A stretch of 64,000 nt of DNA from Fragum whitleyi (GCA_948146395.1 OX411552.1:51698258-51762257); one strand, 5' to 3'. Positions 37,336 through 50,850 are shown, counted from the stretch's first letter. Program-made: numbers and translations. The notes: generated by a model not told the origin, from the sequence alone.

Positions 37336-37753
37336 ATTGAATTGATCTGTTGTCTTGTATGATTTTGAATAACTTCGTATTTTTTGGATTGTGAGTTGAA
37401 ACGCAAGGAATACAAGCGCAACAAATCGATTTTTGAAAATGACACAAATCCCATGGATCAACCGTTTGAAACCCAAAAACCAATGAATTAAAAAAGAAAT
37501 TGAAAGAATCATATAAGTACGCGTATATTCGGATACGATGTATTACCGGATCTTTTGGTACCTTTATAGTTTTTTGGATTGTTCGAACAACCGATCTCTC
37601 GAACAAATTATCAAGTCCTCAAGGTGATCGAGCTACTGAAGTTTAACTGTTTATATATATATTGAATTGATCTGTTGTCTTGTATGATTTTGAATAACTC
37701 TGTATTTTTTGGATTGTGAGTTGAAACGCAAGGAATACAAGCGCAACAGTTCA
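37336..37753 (+). repeat. 91-bp direct repeat at the 5' side of the Penelope-like relic
   Basis: TTGAATTGATCTGTTGTCTT at 37,336 recurs at 37,663. The match, with about two differences, runs to AAGGAATACAAGCGCAACA (37,426 and 37,753). Both copies can encode MDCELKRKEYKRN. Penelope-like elements are known for partial tandem or pseudo-LTR arrangements, which would explain the duplication. Confidence 0.85.
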
Positions 37754-38215
37754 ATTCTTGAAAATGGTGAAAAAATGAGAGAAATTATCAGAGAAAATAA
37801 AATAATTAGAAGCAAAAGACAACCGCCGTATTTAAAACGTCTTATAACAAGGGCACGATTCGAAGACGAAAAGGAGAACTGTGAAGTTAAAAAATGTGAA
37901 AGGTCAAATTGTGGTTTACGTTTACACTTAAACAATTTTTTTTTTAAATGTGTCAAGGAATTTTCATTGAAAACACATATGTCCTGTGAAGTCAAAAACG
38001 TGATATATGTCATCATATGTTGCGGATGTAAAGAGGAATACATCGGAGAAACTGGTGACCAACTTCGAAAAAGGGTAACAGTGCACAAGCAACAAATACG
38101 CGACCCAAATATACGTATCCTGAAAATGAGCGAACATATAGCAAGCTGCGCGGGAACGATGAATACGCATTTTCAAATATTTCCGATGTACAAAATGAGA
38201 AGTGATGATGTGTGA
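37709..38215 (+). pseudogene. Penelope-like element C-terminus with GIY-YIG endonuclease
   Basis: GIY-YIG nucleases nick target DNA for Penelope-like retroelements. Residues about 45-60 read PPYLKRLITRARFE, then Cys motifs (VKKCERSNCG), then the nuclease core VIYVIICCGCKEEYIGETG with downstream LRKRVTVHKQQIRD and SEHIASC. These match the order seen in the C-terminal part of Penelope-like proteins. The reverse transcriptase that should precede it is absent, so the copy is 5' truncated. The frame ends at the TGA near 38,213, shortly after FQIFPMYKMRSDD, close to the usual protein end. Confidence 0.85.
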
Positions 38216-38729
38216 AACCGGTTGAGTTATTTTATATTAATTGTAATTGGCAGATTCCTTCAACTTTCTTTCTTTTTTCCCGATATTTATATCCGTATTG
38301 TTTATCAAATAATACTTCGAGGATATAATACTATTTTCAGACCAAGTAGGGCTATTTCATTGAAGAAAAGAAAAATTCAATATTTCTGTCTGTTTCTGTC
38401 AACTTCATGTATACCGCTCTTCTAAGAAGAAGTGGTATATTTTTTTGCACTGCGCGATTGGACAGTTAATTACATGTAGACTGTTACTCTAAACTACTTG
38501 TACGTGAAAATTTATTGTTAAAAGTTCAATTAGACCGTGCTCTCATAATATGCTTCATCCTGCAGCAATTTAGTAATTTTCACTCTAATAGTAACATGTC
38601 ATTTGGGCAACGGAGAGCAGATGTCACTCTTTTTTAAGCCTTGTTGCCCTTCAAACCACAAAAATATCCACAAACTCGAATTCTAGCGCACTTTGATCAA
38701 TGAGGCCGCCTGATTATCTTCAGAAGCAA
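38216..38729. other. Non-coding stretch
   Basis: Likely the 3' untranslated part of the Penelope-like relic followed by unique AT-rich sequence. Nothing else is seen. Confidence 0.45.
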
Positions 38730-38900
38730 TCAAAGCACTGAAAGTACTGATGGAGATCGATTCTGATAGCACTTCTAGAGTGATACATTGAATTCGTTGA
38801 GAAAAGAGAAATCATAAATTTAGAAAATAATTCAGGGAAAGTGTCTCGACAAAATTTCGGCAATTGTCACTGTAAATTCAAATTTGATTTGCATTTGTTC
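38730..38900 (+). repeat. Dispersed repeat R, copy 3 (short)
   Basis: It starts TCAAAGCACTGAAAGTACTG and keeps AGAGTGATACATTGAATTC and GTCTCGACAAAATTTC, then loses homology to the longer copies. Confidence 0.8.
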
Positions 38901-41800
38901 TCAAGTGTTTCAATGGAAAATAGTTATGGGCTTATGTAAAAAAATATTGGGTCGATCGTGACACGTGGGACGAAAGTACAAGTTTTTGTGATATATATAA
39001 CAATTCTAATAACACTATATGATGATATCAATAAAGATGTTGCATGAGCAATTCATGTGACTCCCAATACTCAGCTGTTCGGTGATATGAAGTGTATGAA
39101 AATATGGAATTCACAAAAAACGGACACAATTATGCACAGTAACGGAACCCCATTGAAAGTATAAGCATATTGAACAATTATTCAAACTGAAAAGTGAATG
39201 TTTCAGTTATACCAGGGAGCACTCTGCGTCCCGGAGTGCTCAAGAAATGGCACCCTGCATTACTAAATAAAGCGTATCTAACACTCGTTATCGTGAACGC
39301 ATGTGAAATAAAATAGGACCACATGAACAAAAAAAAAAAAAAAAAAAAAAAAAACGAAAAAAAACCGCACGACGCCTATGAAGACTCGAAGGTTATATTC
39401 ATATCTTGGGTTTCTCCGATTTTTTTTTATTATATTTTTATTATTGTTATTTTAAATTTTCATCTTTTAATTGCTAGATGCAAATATTTGGAAAAAAAAA
39501 TCTTTGCTAAAAAACCAACAGGGTCATATTACACACATTCGGGAAATGCATAAATATGGTAAAATAAAATTTATCTATTTCAATGCTCATTAAAATTGAC
39601 AGAGTAAATGTCTTGTATTAGTTTTATCCTTATGAGTCCCATAAAAACCATAATAGACAAATCATTTGACCAATGTTCGCGGGTAACTAATTCCCGTTCA
39701 GACGAAGGGCTTGAATGGCAAGCATCATTTTAAGTCCCTGCATCAAAAGATCGCGTGGACTTATTTAATCTGTCGATCCAAAACTGTCAGAATGTCTATC
39801 TTTATTGTTTAAGAAGAGTATTTTATTTGTCTTGATTTATTGTCAGGAGTAGATGCATCATTCTAGTAGTGATTATAAAAGGATTCGTTCTGAAACGTCT
39901 CCCGATTTAATGCATTTTCAATCGAAGATAATTAATCCTATTTAGATTTTATTTAGATTATTCAATCAAAGAATGTATGTGGAAAATATATACGAATGGG
40001 AAAAAGAATCATGGCCAGTTATTTTTCATGTGTTTTTTTTTGTTTGTGTGTGTGTGTGTGTGTGTGTGCGTGTCAGTTCGTTTAAGAGAATACACACGTA
40101 TTTTATATTTATCATGAACTAGTTAACGGCCGTTTTCGATTAAAGCGGTTCGTTTGCACGTTACCACGATAGATATACTAAATTGTTTCTGGCTGCAGAT
40201 GTCTGTTCTTTTGGATTAGGATTTGTAAAACCTGTAAGATCGTTAACTAAGACTATCCGTTGGATTTCTGGAGATATCTCGATTTAGAAACCATTTGAAC
40301 CTAAAAGAACGAACATCTTAACTTTTTTATGGCTTTACGTGTAGTTTAGATATCACCGTAACCTTAGTTCTCGGGAAGTGTTATATACTTTATTTGAGCG
40401 TACTCTGGTAAATTTCGATAAGCTACAGTGATATATAGTCGCTAACTACGACACATTTTCAACATGTGCGCACAGCAAAGCTTCTGACGAGCCTGGGCAG
40501 TCGCACAGTCTGTCCAGAGTCTTCGCTGTCCAATATTTTAATAGGCAAGCTCCTTGAGCAGTCATCATATATTCTTATTATCTTCATTGTCTACGCTGCC
40601 TAAATTTTGTACCTCGCGCATGTGTGAAATTATTGGTTGCTGCGAACAGGCTAATATATTTTTCCACCACAAGTCGTTCATTTTACGACGATTTAAAAAC
40701 CGACTTTGCAGCAGTTGATTGGATGATTTTTGAAATCGGAAGTAAATCAGTCTGTTGCCTAGACAGATTGACTTAAAGTAATTAATGACCGATCAATGCG
40801 CATTTGGCCGACATTTTCAGTAATTTTTCTACATGACAATAAAACACTTAAAACAATAACCGAACTTTGTGAAAATTCCTCGTTTATTTAACGCAAAATC
40901 TAAAAACACGACATATTTAGTAATGTGAAAATTGACGACCAGTCGCATCGTATTTCAAGCTGCGTTAATAGCGATAAATGTTAGAAAGTGGCAGTGGCTG
41001 ATCCCGAAGGGTTCGAGGGGTTCAAAAGAACCCTCCTCTGTAGTTAAATTATTTAAATTTCATTGGAAAAATAAATCGTTTTCAAGTGCAAAAGAAAACA
41101 AATTCCCCTTTTCGTATCTATCAAGTTTCAGAAGCTTTTGAAATCGGGCACTGCCAGTAAGAATTCACGCTGATCTAGGCTCTAAGATCAAGGCTACTTT
41201 TGTGTTACCATAGAAGTTAGGATCTCTTGCACTTCTAAATAATTATCTGCCGAAATGCCGAAATACAAAAATAATAAGATTGAACAATAAATTTCAAAAT
41301 AATTATGTTTCAAGATATAAAATTAATGTAATGTCTTTCAGAAATAGATTGGAGTTAAGTTAAATTGAACTTTTTTGTTTACATGGAACAGTATTCGATA
41401 GCATATCATCGGAATATCTCAGCAAAGATTTCAAGTCTCACCGGCGCTTGAATTCCCCTGGTGCAAAATATTGCTTATCGGTACCTTTATTAATGGACAA
41501 AAAAATTACACTTTCGTCCAACTAGTCACGATTTTTTTACCTAAGTGACTCGATTAAAAGAAAAATCAAAGTGCCGTCAGCACTGTAATTCGGACATCAA
41601 TGAGAGGCTGGGATAGTGCAAATAGTTCGCCAATCAAAAGGGCTCAATTTTGGACAATAAAAGTTGGTAAAACATTTGCCCAATTTGTGAGGTTTGTCTT
41701 AACACTCCATCTTTTCGAGGACATCGCCAGCTCATCCAACCTCGTGGGTCCGATTTTGAAAGTTTGCTGATTCGATAGCCCTCAGCTAGTCTAAATGATT
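38901..41800. other. AT-rich non-coding stretch with simple repeats
   Basis: Contains a 24-bp poly-A at about 39,330-39,353 and a (GT)n tract at about 40,044-40,068. No coding sequence or RNA gene is recognised. Confidence 0.55.
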
Positions 41801-41802
41801 TC

Positions 41803-42525
41803 TTAGCAGATTTTTTTTACGTTGTGATAATGAGCACGCTCAAAGCTAAAAGCTTGTCTGTTAATATTATTCCTCTCTCTATAGAGTTTAAAAGCCTGTT
41901 TAGCAACAAAACATTTTTCATTAAACTTTTTACAATTTTGATTACCAACATGTTTGTATTTCAAGCATTGGGTTTTCCCAAATACTATAAATGCATTTTC
42001 CCTCAAGAAACACGTGAAATCGCCAACTATGTTATTTATATCTTTGGTTTGTGACCAATCGATTAAATCTAGCAGCACTCTATGATTACTTATGAGTTGT
42101 TCTAAAAATAAATCGCTCTTACTGCTATCCTATATCAGTTTATCGTATGTTTTTGTCGGTTTATTTGTTGTTGAATAATTTTTCTTCATACTCAAATTTG
42201 AATTTATTGAAAATAGGATTGGAGCGTGATCAGAGTGCTCATTGAAATCAAATATTTCAAAATTACAAAATTATTTCTATTTGTTAACACATGGTCAACA
42301 GTACTCATTCCACCATGCAAACAAAAGGGAAACTTCCAACGCTCCCTTTCCGAGTGCAGACGACCATTGACCAATGACAAACAACTTAATTGACATATTT
42401 CGAGCAGACGATGTCCATTTGCATCTACCACGTGGTCTGAATTTACGCATGGGTTTTGACCGAGTGATAACAGAATTTGATTGGTTGTCAGCCCTACAAC
42501 TGGTAAATGACCGTCCGAGAAAAAA
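41803..42525 (-). pseudogene. LINE endonuclease relic
   Basis: On the minus strand the C-terminal half of an APE-type endonuclease can be read: NSDHVVDANGHRLLEICQL, LVNGRLHS, GGMSTVDHVLTN, then after a one-base frameshift FDFNEHSDHAPILFS, which carries the SDH catalytic motif. Downstream, NEKCFVAKQAFKLYRERNN resembles the linker before the RT domain. The N-terminal endonuclease and the RT are missing. It differs from the LINE at 9-14 kb. Confidence 0.7.
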
Positions 42526-45500
42526 ATCAGATAAGTAATATTGTAAGTGCTACAAATTTATTATACAGTTAACCTATTGTACGTTTCAACTCCTTTACTC
42601 AACTGAAAATCTTGTTAAAAACACTGATATACTAACTGGTAATTAGTAAAAGCGAAAATTACATCAAATTTTGTATTAGCCTCTTCTCTATTTGTCGAAA
42701 AGTAAATAAGATAAAAACAAAGTTTGTATATTGTGACTGAAAGGCCGTTTCTTCGGTGTTTGAAAACACATAATTTGGTTTGAACACATTGCTCATAAGA
42801 TAAAGGCAAAAATGTAGTGGGTCAAACAGACTGGATTTCTGGAAAACGGTATCTATAAATGCGGACTACTTCACAGTCCGATTAAAAAAGCAGACTACTT
42901 AAGGGAACAAGTAGTGAGAATTGGTTGAAATACATCGATACCACTTTTCTAATGATATAAGATAGAATTTAAGGACCTTTTTTAGGATTTTAGGGAAACT
43001 TAGCGGCAAGTGATCGACAATTTGTCGGCGAACGTTTTTTTTCCCGCTACATACATGACAAATCCATCGCCGCTCTTGTTCTAACCATAGTGAGATGAAG
43101 TTAAAACCGCAATTGCAGGAAGCGTTTTGAGTATGAACGTAAATACTGGCCAAGACTCCAAATATGTGGCACTTGAATAATTCATGTGTACATAACACGA
43201 CGCAACGTCAAAGGAACGTTTTCTATTCGTGAATTGTTTTCTGCTTAGAGAATATAGATTTCTTTTCAATCTTAATTTTGAAATACGTTTAATTCTAAAT
43301 AAAAAGTCTGAATAATAGGCATATTTTTTCATTAATACTAAGATAAGCACGTAATAAAATCAGAACTACATGCATTTGTTTTTTATTAATAACTTCTTAA
43401 GTTTCCATCAAAAGTAATCATTAATTATTGAAAACAATTCAAGTCCTCTTTGTAAAAGGAACAAAATAATCAGTCTTATCTAGTTATATTAAAAATTAAA
43501 GAAAACCAACGAAGGTAAATATTTTGAAACCGGTACTTTTTTTTTTTAGCGATAGAGCTTTCCTGCTATTACGTAAGTATTCATGTTAAAAGTTTTTGAA
43601 CCCAATTTAATGCCGTTTCTATTTTCAAAAATTGAAACTGCAAATGAGCACAAGCAGTTGCACAACATTAGAGGCCCCATCTTATATCAGTATCGGTAAA
43701 TGGATATTTCGTTCCAAAGACGTTTCCTTTAAGCGACGTAGCAGCCAAAATAATTTTATAATTTTTAATTAAAATGTGTTTGTTTAATTCCTTTTGGAAT
43801 AATTTATGGACTTAATTATAAATTGCTCGGCTATTTGCGGAGATCACCCGATGTATTGTTATCACCCCGAAGTCGTTCGCTTTAGCGTTGGGGCATAGGC
43901 GTTTGGGAAGGCATTTTGCACCGGGGTGATAAACATTAACCCCTGCCACATCTGTGTTATCAATAAAGGTATATTCTAAAAATTTGAAAGGTGTGTTCAC
44001 CATCACAAGAGTTAGCCGCCAGACACTATGAATAAAGAGGGGTAGTTCTGAACACATTTTTAAGAGTTGAGCCCTTTTTTACCTATATATTTGCACTACA
44101 CAGAGAAGGTGGTGTAATTACTATTACTATTTCTTTGTATACATATACAGAGGCTCTACAATTTCAAAAGGCTCAATTCTCTTGTATACAAATATGCATA
44201 CAAATCCCTAACACGGGCACTAAAAAAAATATTTTTCGCTGTAACACAATATCATAAGTTCAATGATCCAAAACTGCAGAAATCGGCTGAATCGGGCGGC
44301 CACAGAACACTAGTGCATCAAAAAAGGCAAGGAGTCAAATTAAAAACAATCTGCGTTTAAAGATACATGTTCCTGACAAAATGAAGCTTGCAGCTAATAA
44401 CAAATACGTATATATAGATGAGCTGCTGCCGCACCGATATAAATCGCTATCTACTTATCTGAAAAAAAAAATCCTGTAACATGCGATGCGTTTAGGCGTG
44501 TCCTAGGGGCCTCGAGTTTTCATAAAAAAATTTATAGCTGTTTCTTAAAGCATTGACACTATGGACAGCCGCAGGCTTATTATACTATTGAGATAACTGC
44601 GAGTAAACGTTTTATATAAGGGTTTTGTGAGGCAAATGTTAGCTATGTTTAATGGGATTCAAAAGAATCGATAGTCTTGCAAGGAAGTTAAACTTATCTA
44701 ACACGTGATCGGTTAAAGCCTATGATCTGCACAAAGATACCCATATGATAATTACACCTATCTGAAATCAAAACAGAAGCATTGTAAATGCGCCTGTCGT
44801 TTATTTTGTCAAATACTTCAGGGTTCGCCGCAAATATAAATTGAGGCCATTTGTATTTTTGGCAAAAATTTGATATGCAAAATTAAGGCTTTTCATTATG
44901 CAAAGTCAACAGAATATGTTATAAAATGTATAAAAAAAGGGGAAATGAAGATGTTTTTGATAAAAAAATATTTGCAAATAATGTTTTTATAGCTGAAAAC
45001 AGAGATCCACACTTTCGAATTTGCATCCATTTGATAAATAAACCGATGCATTTTGGACAAAAACTTGCAGACGTCAACTGGAATATCCAGAGTACAATCA
45101 ACGAGGCTTACTTTTGGCTTAAATGCTTTTTAGGTAAGATATTTCAGCGTTGAGAGACACAATTTAATTCAACAACTTGAAATGTTCAGACATAGTATAA
45201 GCTTGGTCACCATATGTTATGCAGCGGTCTACTTTCTTTTTATGAATGAAATATCATTTGGCGTTGGAATAGTAAATGTAAACAAACTCTATGTTTGCCA
45301 TTTGCAAATTATTTTTCTGGAGTTGGTCATTTTCAAATGCAAAATGTGAGTTATGTGAAATGTTTATGCAAAATTTAAGCCTCCTTCATTGTTCTTTAGC
45401 TTTTCCTCTACAACTAAAACTTTTGCATTCTTTAATAATATTTTTCAAGCTACTACATCACTTTTGGCCCAAAAGAGTACTTAGTATGCGTTTTTTTCAT

Positions 45501-46695
45501 TTCATGTCCATTGACCCAGTTTCTGTGAATTTAAATGGCCATAAACCCTTAATCGTGAATATGAGAGGAGTCCGTGTCGAAAATCGCAGCTAATTATACG
45601 GTCAGAAAAGGGAGTCCATGCAGCTAATGGTACAAAGAACCTTTCTTGGGTGCCTGGATTAAAACGTGTTTATTACACTACGGATCAGTCTCATGGTTAC
45701 ATTGTCTTGAAGGTAACTGTAGGCTATGGGCCAGTAGGGTCACCCCCCCCCCCCTCACCCCGGGGGGAATTTTCGGGACGGCGATTGGGGCATTTAGGAA
45801 TTATTTAGGGCAAAATTCATCAAGTGTACCCTAATTAAAATCTTAACCTTAACTCAGAAATTGATATTCATTTTGTTGATATAATAATTTCTTTGGGTCT
45901 TTTTCAATAAAATTCAATACCCAAAACATTATTTTTAACATTAAACACATTTGTGTGATTTTCAGAAAGTACCGAAAAACAACAATTTTCTTTGGTAATA
46001 AAAATTTTAACAAGATATAAAAATATTTTTCTGTCTTCAACAATATTTTCTTTTATTCTAAGCATGCAGTGGATGCCATGAAGCCTACAAGCAAATTTAT
46101 TAGACATTTCTTGTTTGAATTTTGTACAAAAACTGAATTAAGCCATGGCATGAGCATGCCAAACAATACTATTTTTCATATTTCACCAATTGTCAATATA
46201 TACTTGTTATTTGGTGTTTATTATATTTTAAATGGCATAATGCCATAATTATACTTATATATACTTAGCCAAAAAAGAAACTTTACATACATGTTGGTCT
46301 GTTTTGAATGACTTACAGTGGCTATAGGCCAACTTTATTCGCATGAGTTAGTTTGACTAGCTACAGAGACTACACAGACGCAGGAATTTGCACGATTGAA
46401 GCGAGTCCGAGCTAATGGGTCTGTTACTTCCGGTTTTGGTCCAATACTCGTGTTGAGCTACCCAAAGTTCATTTTGAGTGATTTTTGTTACATAGTCACA
46501 CTCATTCCTAATTATCGGCACGAAAAAACAAACTCGTTTGTACATTTTTATTGGAACGAGTATGTAACAACAATCGAATAAAGGCAGGAATCAGAGTACA
46601 GGTATTCATAGAGCTTAAATGTCTGTTTATAACGCTACTCTTAGGTTTGGCTACTCGGGACAGGCAATTCACATTTTAACATCTCGGTTCAGAAC
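42526..46695. other. Non-coding stretch
   Basis: No gene recognised. A minus-strand 81-codon ORF (44,057-43,812) is less AT-rich than its flanks but has no identifiable domain. The segment around 43,636-43,670 (GAGCACAAGCAGTTGCACAA) is related to 49,106-49,140, so a dispersed repeat is present. A C-rich run lies at 45,745-45,765. Confidence 0.5.
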
Positions 46696-46698
46696 TGC

Positions 46699-46945
46699 GG
46701 CGCCCGGTTAGGGCAATCGGTTACGCGTCTGGTTTTCATTCATCAGGTCGTGGGTTCGACCTCTGGCTCGGCCGTCTTTCATCCCATATTTGACAAAAAG
46801 CATTGTGATAAGTGTCATTTCTCTCCCACACAATTTGCAGGTAATACGCCTATGAGAGAATGGCGACTGGTGCCTCAGATGAAAGCTCTAGCTGTACCGT
46901 GAGAAACGACAAAAACTATGGATAGGTGCACCAGCGGTCGAATTT
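46699..46945 (+). mobile_element. tRNA-derived SINE-like unit
   Basis: The head GCGCCCGGTTAGGGCAATCG is followed by the B box GTGGGTTCGACCTC at about 46,749. Tail-side sequence includes ATGGCGACTGGTGCCTCAGA. The anticodon region cannot fold into a normal 7-base loop, so it is not a functional tRNA. No flanking duplication was defined. Confidence 0.5.
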
Positions 46946-49419
46946 TAAATGTAATACTATCGAAAGTGACCTTTAAACCTATATTAATTAACAAAAAAAA
47001 AATCAGTTACAACCACATGAAGTGTCGGCCGAGATGACATAGGCCACTTTTAACGTCATGCAGAGGCCCTGTTACCATTGCACATTTTTTAAATTCATTT
47101 CATCAAAGGAAGGATAACTGCAAGACAAGTATGCGTATTTATCTCAGACGTTGGTCTATCATGATATTGGAACGACTCTAATTACGAAAACGTCAAGGAC
47201 CTATACTCAAAACATCACCGACAATTTTGATTTTATTTCTGGGATTTTTGAAATCGACCCCTTTGTCCTTTGACCATCAATAAAAACCTCATATTACTAA
47301 CATCCGGAACTGACCCTTCCATAAACCGACGGTTATTGCCTTCAAGTTTCATGTAATAGTAACATCTGGATTCTTTATGGTTTCATAGCAATACAACAGC
47401 CCTCAGTAAGTCATGTAAAGTTTCTTTTTTTGCTAAGTATATGAGTAAAACGTATTGTCATTTCATGCTTTTATTTAGAATAATCGTGTTCAGATTGTAA
47501 TTATTCAATTTAACACACATTTAACAAGCTATAAACAAAAAGGGTTCAAGCCAATTGTGAACATATTTGTTATTGTTTGTTTAAATAATCAAAAGACTGA
47601 AAGTACCAAAATATGACTTCTTATCATTTACTCAAGTTTTTCTCAATTATTGATAAAATTCTGTTATAAGGAAGCTTATGTGATAAATTCGCTCCATTTG
47701 TTACAAAATGCCTTACACTTTTTCCAGAGGTATTTATTATTTGGTTTTTACAATATTCTTTATGTCATGATTCAATTCATTAGCAGGTGATTTAGATTCA
47801 GAAAGTTTCAAGCCATTTTGAAGAAAACAGGCTTATTTTCTGAAAATCAAAGCACTGAAAATACCGAAATATGACATATTTGTGATCATAAAGTTATTTA
47901 CACATTATAATCTGGAATGTCTTTTTCGATTTACTTTAATTCCTATTATGGATTGACAATTTCTTTTCTTGTCTCATCCTTTTGTCAGTAATGTAATGTA
48001 ACAGCATGATTAAATCTAGCTTAAAATTGATTCCAATTTGAACTGATTTGTGTATCTTTATTAGTTTCATTTTATGCAAAGCATTGTACAGGAATTATTG
48101 CAATCTTTAAAAAAATCTCCTACATAAATTAGTGAAACAAATCAAATCGGATTTACATAAAACAATTTGCATTTTATGACTGGTTTTCATACACAAAATG
48201 GGCATTACATCTATATTGATGTATAAATCGATGTTTAATCGTAAACCATTCAATCTGTTAAAATCATAAGTTACCTTTAGATGAAATTTCCCGACAGAAA
48301 AATATTTAGTGATACTTCCAGAACTATTTCCTGCTAAATTTTCATGAAAGATAATTAAAAATACCATTTCAAATCCAGCTCAAATCTCCTTTGATTGAAA
48401 AATTGCACTTATTGACCTTTGACCTCAATATATTAAAAAGCCCCAACCGCCAAGTTGCAGACGTTCAGAATATACTCGGTAGACATTTGGCTTTCAAAAA
48501 AAAAACCCAAAAAAAAGTCCCCATAATTCCCCCTGAGTGGAGAGGGCGGTGTATACTAGCTCATAGTCTAATTGGTTCTTTTGTATTCGCATAGAAACAA
48601 AAGAGGTTTGATGCGTTTTAAAATTGAAAAAGTAGAAGAGATCAAGCAGTGAAGGCGGTCACCGAAGGCAAACGCCAGTGATTGATCTCAGCTGCGTACC
48701 GGCTTCGCAGCTTCCGATTTGATAATCTGTACGTTTGTCGAATGTGAGTAGGAGTTCTGGGTAGTTCCTAAAACTGTATTTCGTTTAAATATAAGCTAAT
48801 TTGTCCAAAAATCATACAATTGCCTGTTCTGTACAAAATGACTCTTTTCCACTATATTTTCCGTTTAGCTAGGACAGTCTTATGTTGTGCTGTTCTTATA
48901 TACGTTTTTTATACAATATACCTAAATTTTATTTGGGGATAAAAATGTCCTTAAAAATTGATTTCAAACACTTTACACGACCCTTAATCAGCACATATTA
49001 AGAGGATTGCTTAAGGTTCATTTTAAGTATTTTTAACCAAATTTAATGCTACTACTATTAACAAAAAAGACAGTTTGCCCAGCTAAACAGTATATTAAAT
49101 CGGAGCTGTAATGAGCACAAGATGTTGCACAACATTACAATAAATATGTCAAACCATCAAGGAAAAGGTATATTTTGTTCAGAACAGATAACTTTATTAC
49201 GGCTGAATAAATTTACCTTTATCAGAAGTAAAATTTGTGATCAAAATCAAATCGAATCGGTTTATCATTTCATTCTAATTTGTTAAAAATTACACGGAAA
49301 AAGAGCAAAATATAGAATTTTCCTAAAATAGCTTTTTTTCTGTAAGATATGGGGGATAACCGTTTGTTTCAGTGTAAGATCGATTTAAATTCATTGAGTT
49401 AACAAAGGCTATATCTTCA
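46946..49419. other. AT-rich non-coding stretch
   Basis: Two R-type terminal motifs in plus orientation (47,589-47,607 and 47,847-47,865) lie here, each followed by AAATATGAC, so a related short repeat is present twice. A second repeat piece (49,030-49,210) matches the region around 43,640. No gene is seen. Confidence 0.5.
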
Positions 49420-49760
49420 CGAGTTGCAGAGCCACGTGTGAAAATATAGCTTATTTGTTCACGAAATGAAATATTAATCGAACTCACTCGAAAAACAAAC
49501 GATCATTTTATTTCTTTATTGAAAAAAAATGAGACAAAATGTGAATTTCTAGGACATTTATTCGTAGGTGCGTCAATTTGCGCATGATTGCTTTGCAACG
49601 TTCATTGTGGCGTTACTTATTTCGCCCCGCATAGATGACGTCAAATGGGATAAAATGCACAAAAGCAAGGTTTAAGTTTTTGATAATTTCACTGCTTTTG
49701 CGATGAGATTATCAATTGATAATCTACCGTTATTTTTCGATAAATCACCGAAAAGTATTT
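49420..49760 (-). repeat. Dispersed repeat S, copy 1
   Basis: Reverse complement of the sequence at 56,110-56,455. Shared blocks include GCATAGATGACGTCA, TTTTGTCTCATTTTT and AATAACGGTAGATTATCA. It contains a perfect 20-bp palindrome AGATTATCAATTGATAATCT (49,706-49,725) and a CRE-like TGACGTCA. Confidence 0.85.
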
Positions 49761-49765
49761 AAATA

Positions 49766-50290
49766 TCAAAGCACTGAAAGTACTGATGATGAACGAACCT
49801 GGTGGCATTCTAGAGTGATATATTGAATTCAATTTGAAAAGACAAATAATAAATGTAAAAATGATAAAAAAAAATAGGGATATTGTCTCGACAAAATTTC
49901 CGTTATTCGGAAAATTCACTGCAAATTCAAAGAAAAGGAAAGAGAGGAAAAATCCTGTTAGAATAATATTTTTTAGAATATGAGTTGCTACTCTGTGAAA
50001 TTTTCTTTTCAACACTTGAAATAGGTACATTTATTAATCAAACATAAAGTGGAAAAAGATTGTATCCTATCTAAAACTGTCTTCAACCTATATGGTGTTT
50101 GTTTTTACAAAAGTAATTGTTATCATGTTTAAGCTTATTTCAATTAGATTTGATTAACTTTTTTTATCTATCTTTGGAGGATGAAAAGGCACTAATGAAT
50201 ATCAGTCAGTCCTGAACTGTACTCATTGTTTAAAATTATGATTTATTAACTTATTAAGAGTATTTAAAACCATAACCTACGAGACTAAAG
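49766..50290 (+). repeat. Dispersed repeat R, copy 4
   Basis: It starts TCAAAGCACTGAAAGTACTG right after repeat S and follows copy 2 through GGCATTCTAGAGTGATATAT and TTGAAATAGGTACATTTAT, with internal deletions, to about ATTAAGAGTATTTAAAACC. Confidence 0.85.
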
Positions 50291-50299
50291 TTAAAGACT

Positions 50300-50850
50300 A
50301 AAGACTTGTTAAAGTTACGGACTATGCCTAATTCTTTTTGTATGTAACAGTTTCTTCCCTACAGCGTTACAACCTCTGTCATTGATATTGCATACAAACA
50401 TCGCATTTTTTAGACGCCAAGGATTTTCAAAAAAACACAAAAAGAAGAGGCAACCAAATTCGAATTATCATTTGATTGCGAAATTCGAGGGAGATGGACA
50501 TAAAAAGTCCCAAAACTTTATTTTATGCGATATATCTAAAAATATCACTCTGATCTCCTTTTTCAATGAGTATGCCTTCCTCCTTTTCAATTATTTCAGG
50601 ATAAGAAAGTGCTCGCAAATGTTGATTATACGAATGTCTATACATGTTAGTCTACTTAACATCGTAAAACTTTCACCTGCTTTAAATAAAAGTGATATTG
50701 GCAAGAGAGTGTCAGCTCAAAATTCCCTTATCGAAAATGGATGAGGTTGTTAATGACAATATTATGTTTTGACGATGATAATATGTCACCTATCGAGAAA
50801 AATAAGAGAAATACTAAAAAAGAAATATATATATATATATATATATATAA
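50300..50850. other. Non-coding stretch with (AT)n
   Basis: A 120-codon ORF (50,382-50,744, +) is Lys/Asn/Ile rich with no recognised domain or splice context; probably chance. A (TA)n tract lies at 50,827-50,849. Confidence 0.45.

Noticed and set aside
37100..37760. Hammerhead ribozyme in the Penelope-like repeat
   Set aside because: Hammerheads are known in such elements, but no CTGATGA ... GAAAC core could be found here.
43812..44057. 81-codon minus-strand gene
   Set aside because: No domain, no splice context and no promoter; kept only as a composition oddity.
46699..46775. Functional tRNA gene
   Set aside because: The anticodon loop is too long and the stems are poor; better explained as a SINE head.
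50382..50744. 120-codon plus-strand gene
   Set aside because: The Lys/Asn/Ile bias follows base composition, and there is no recognisable family.
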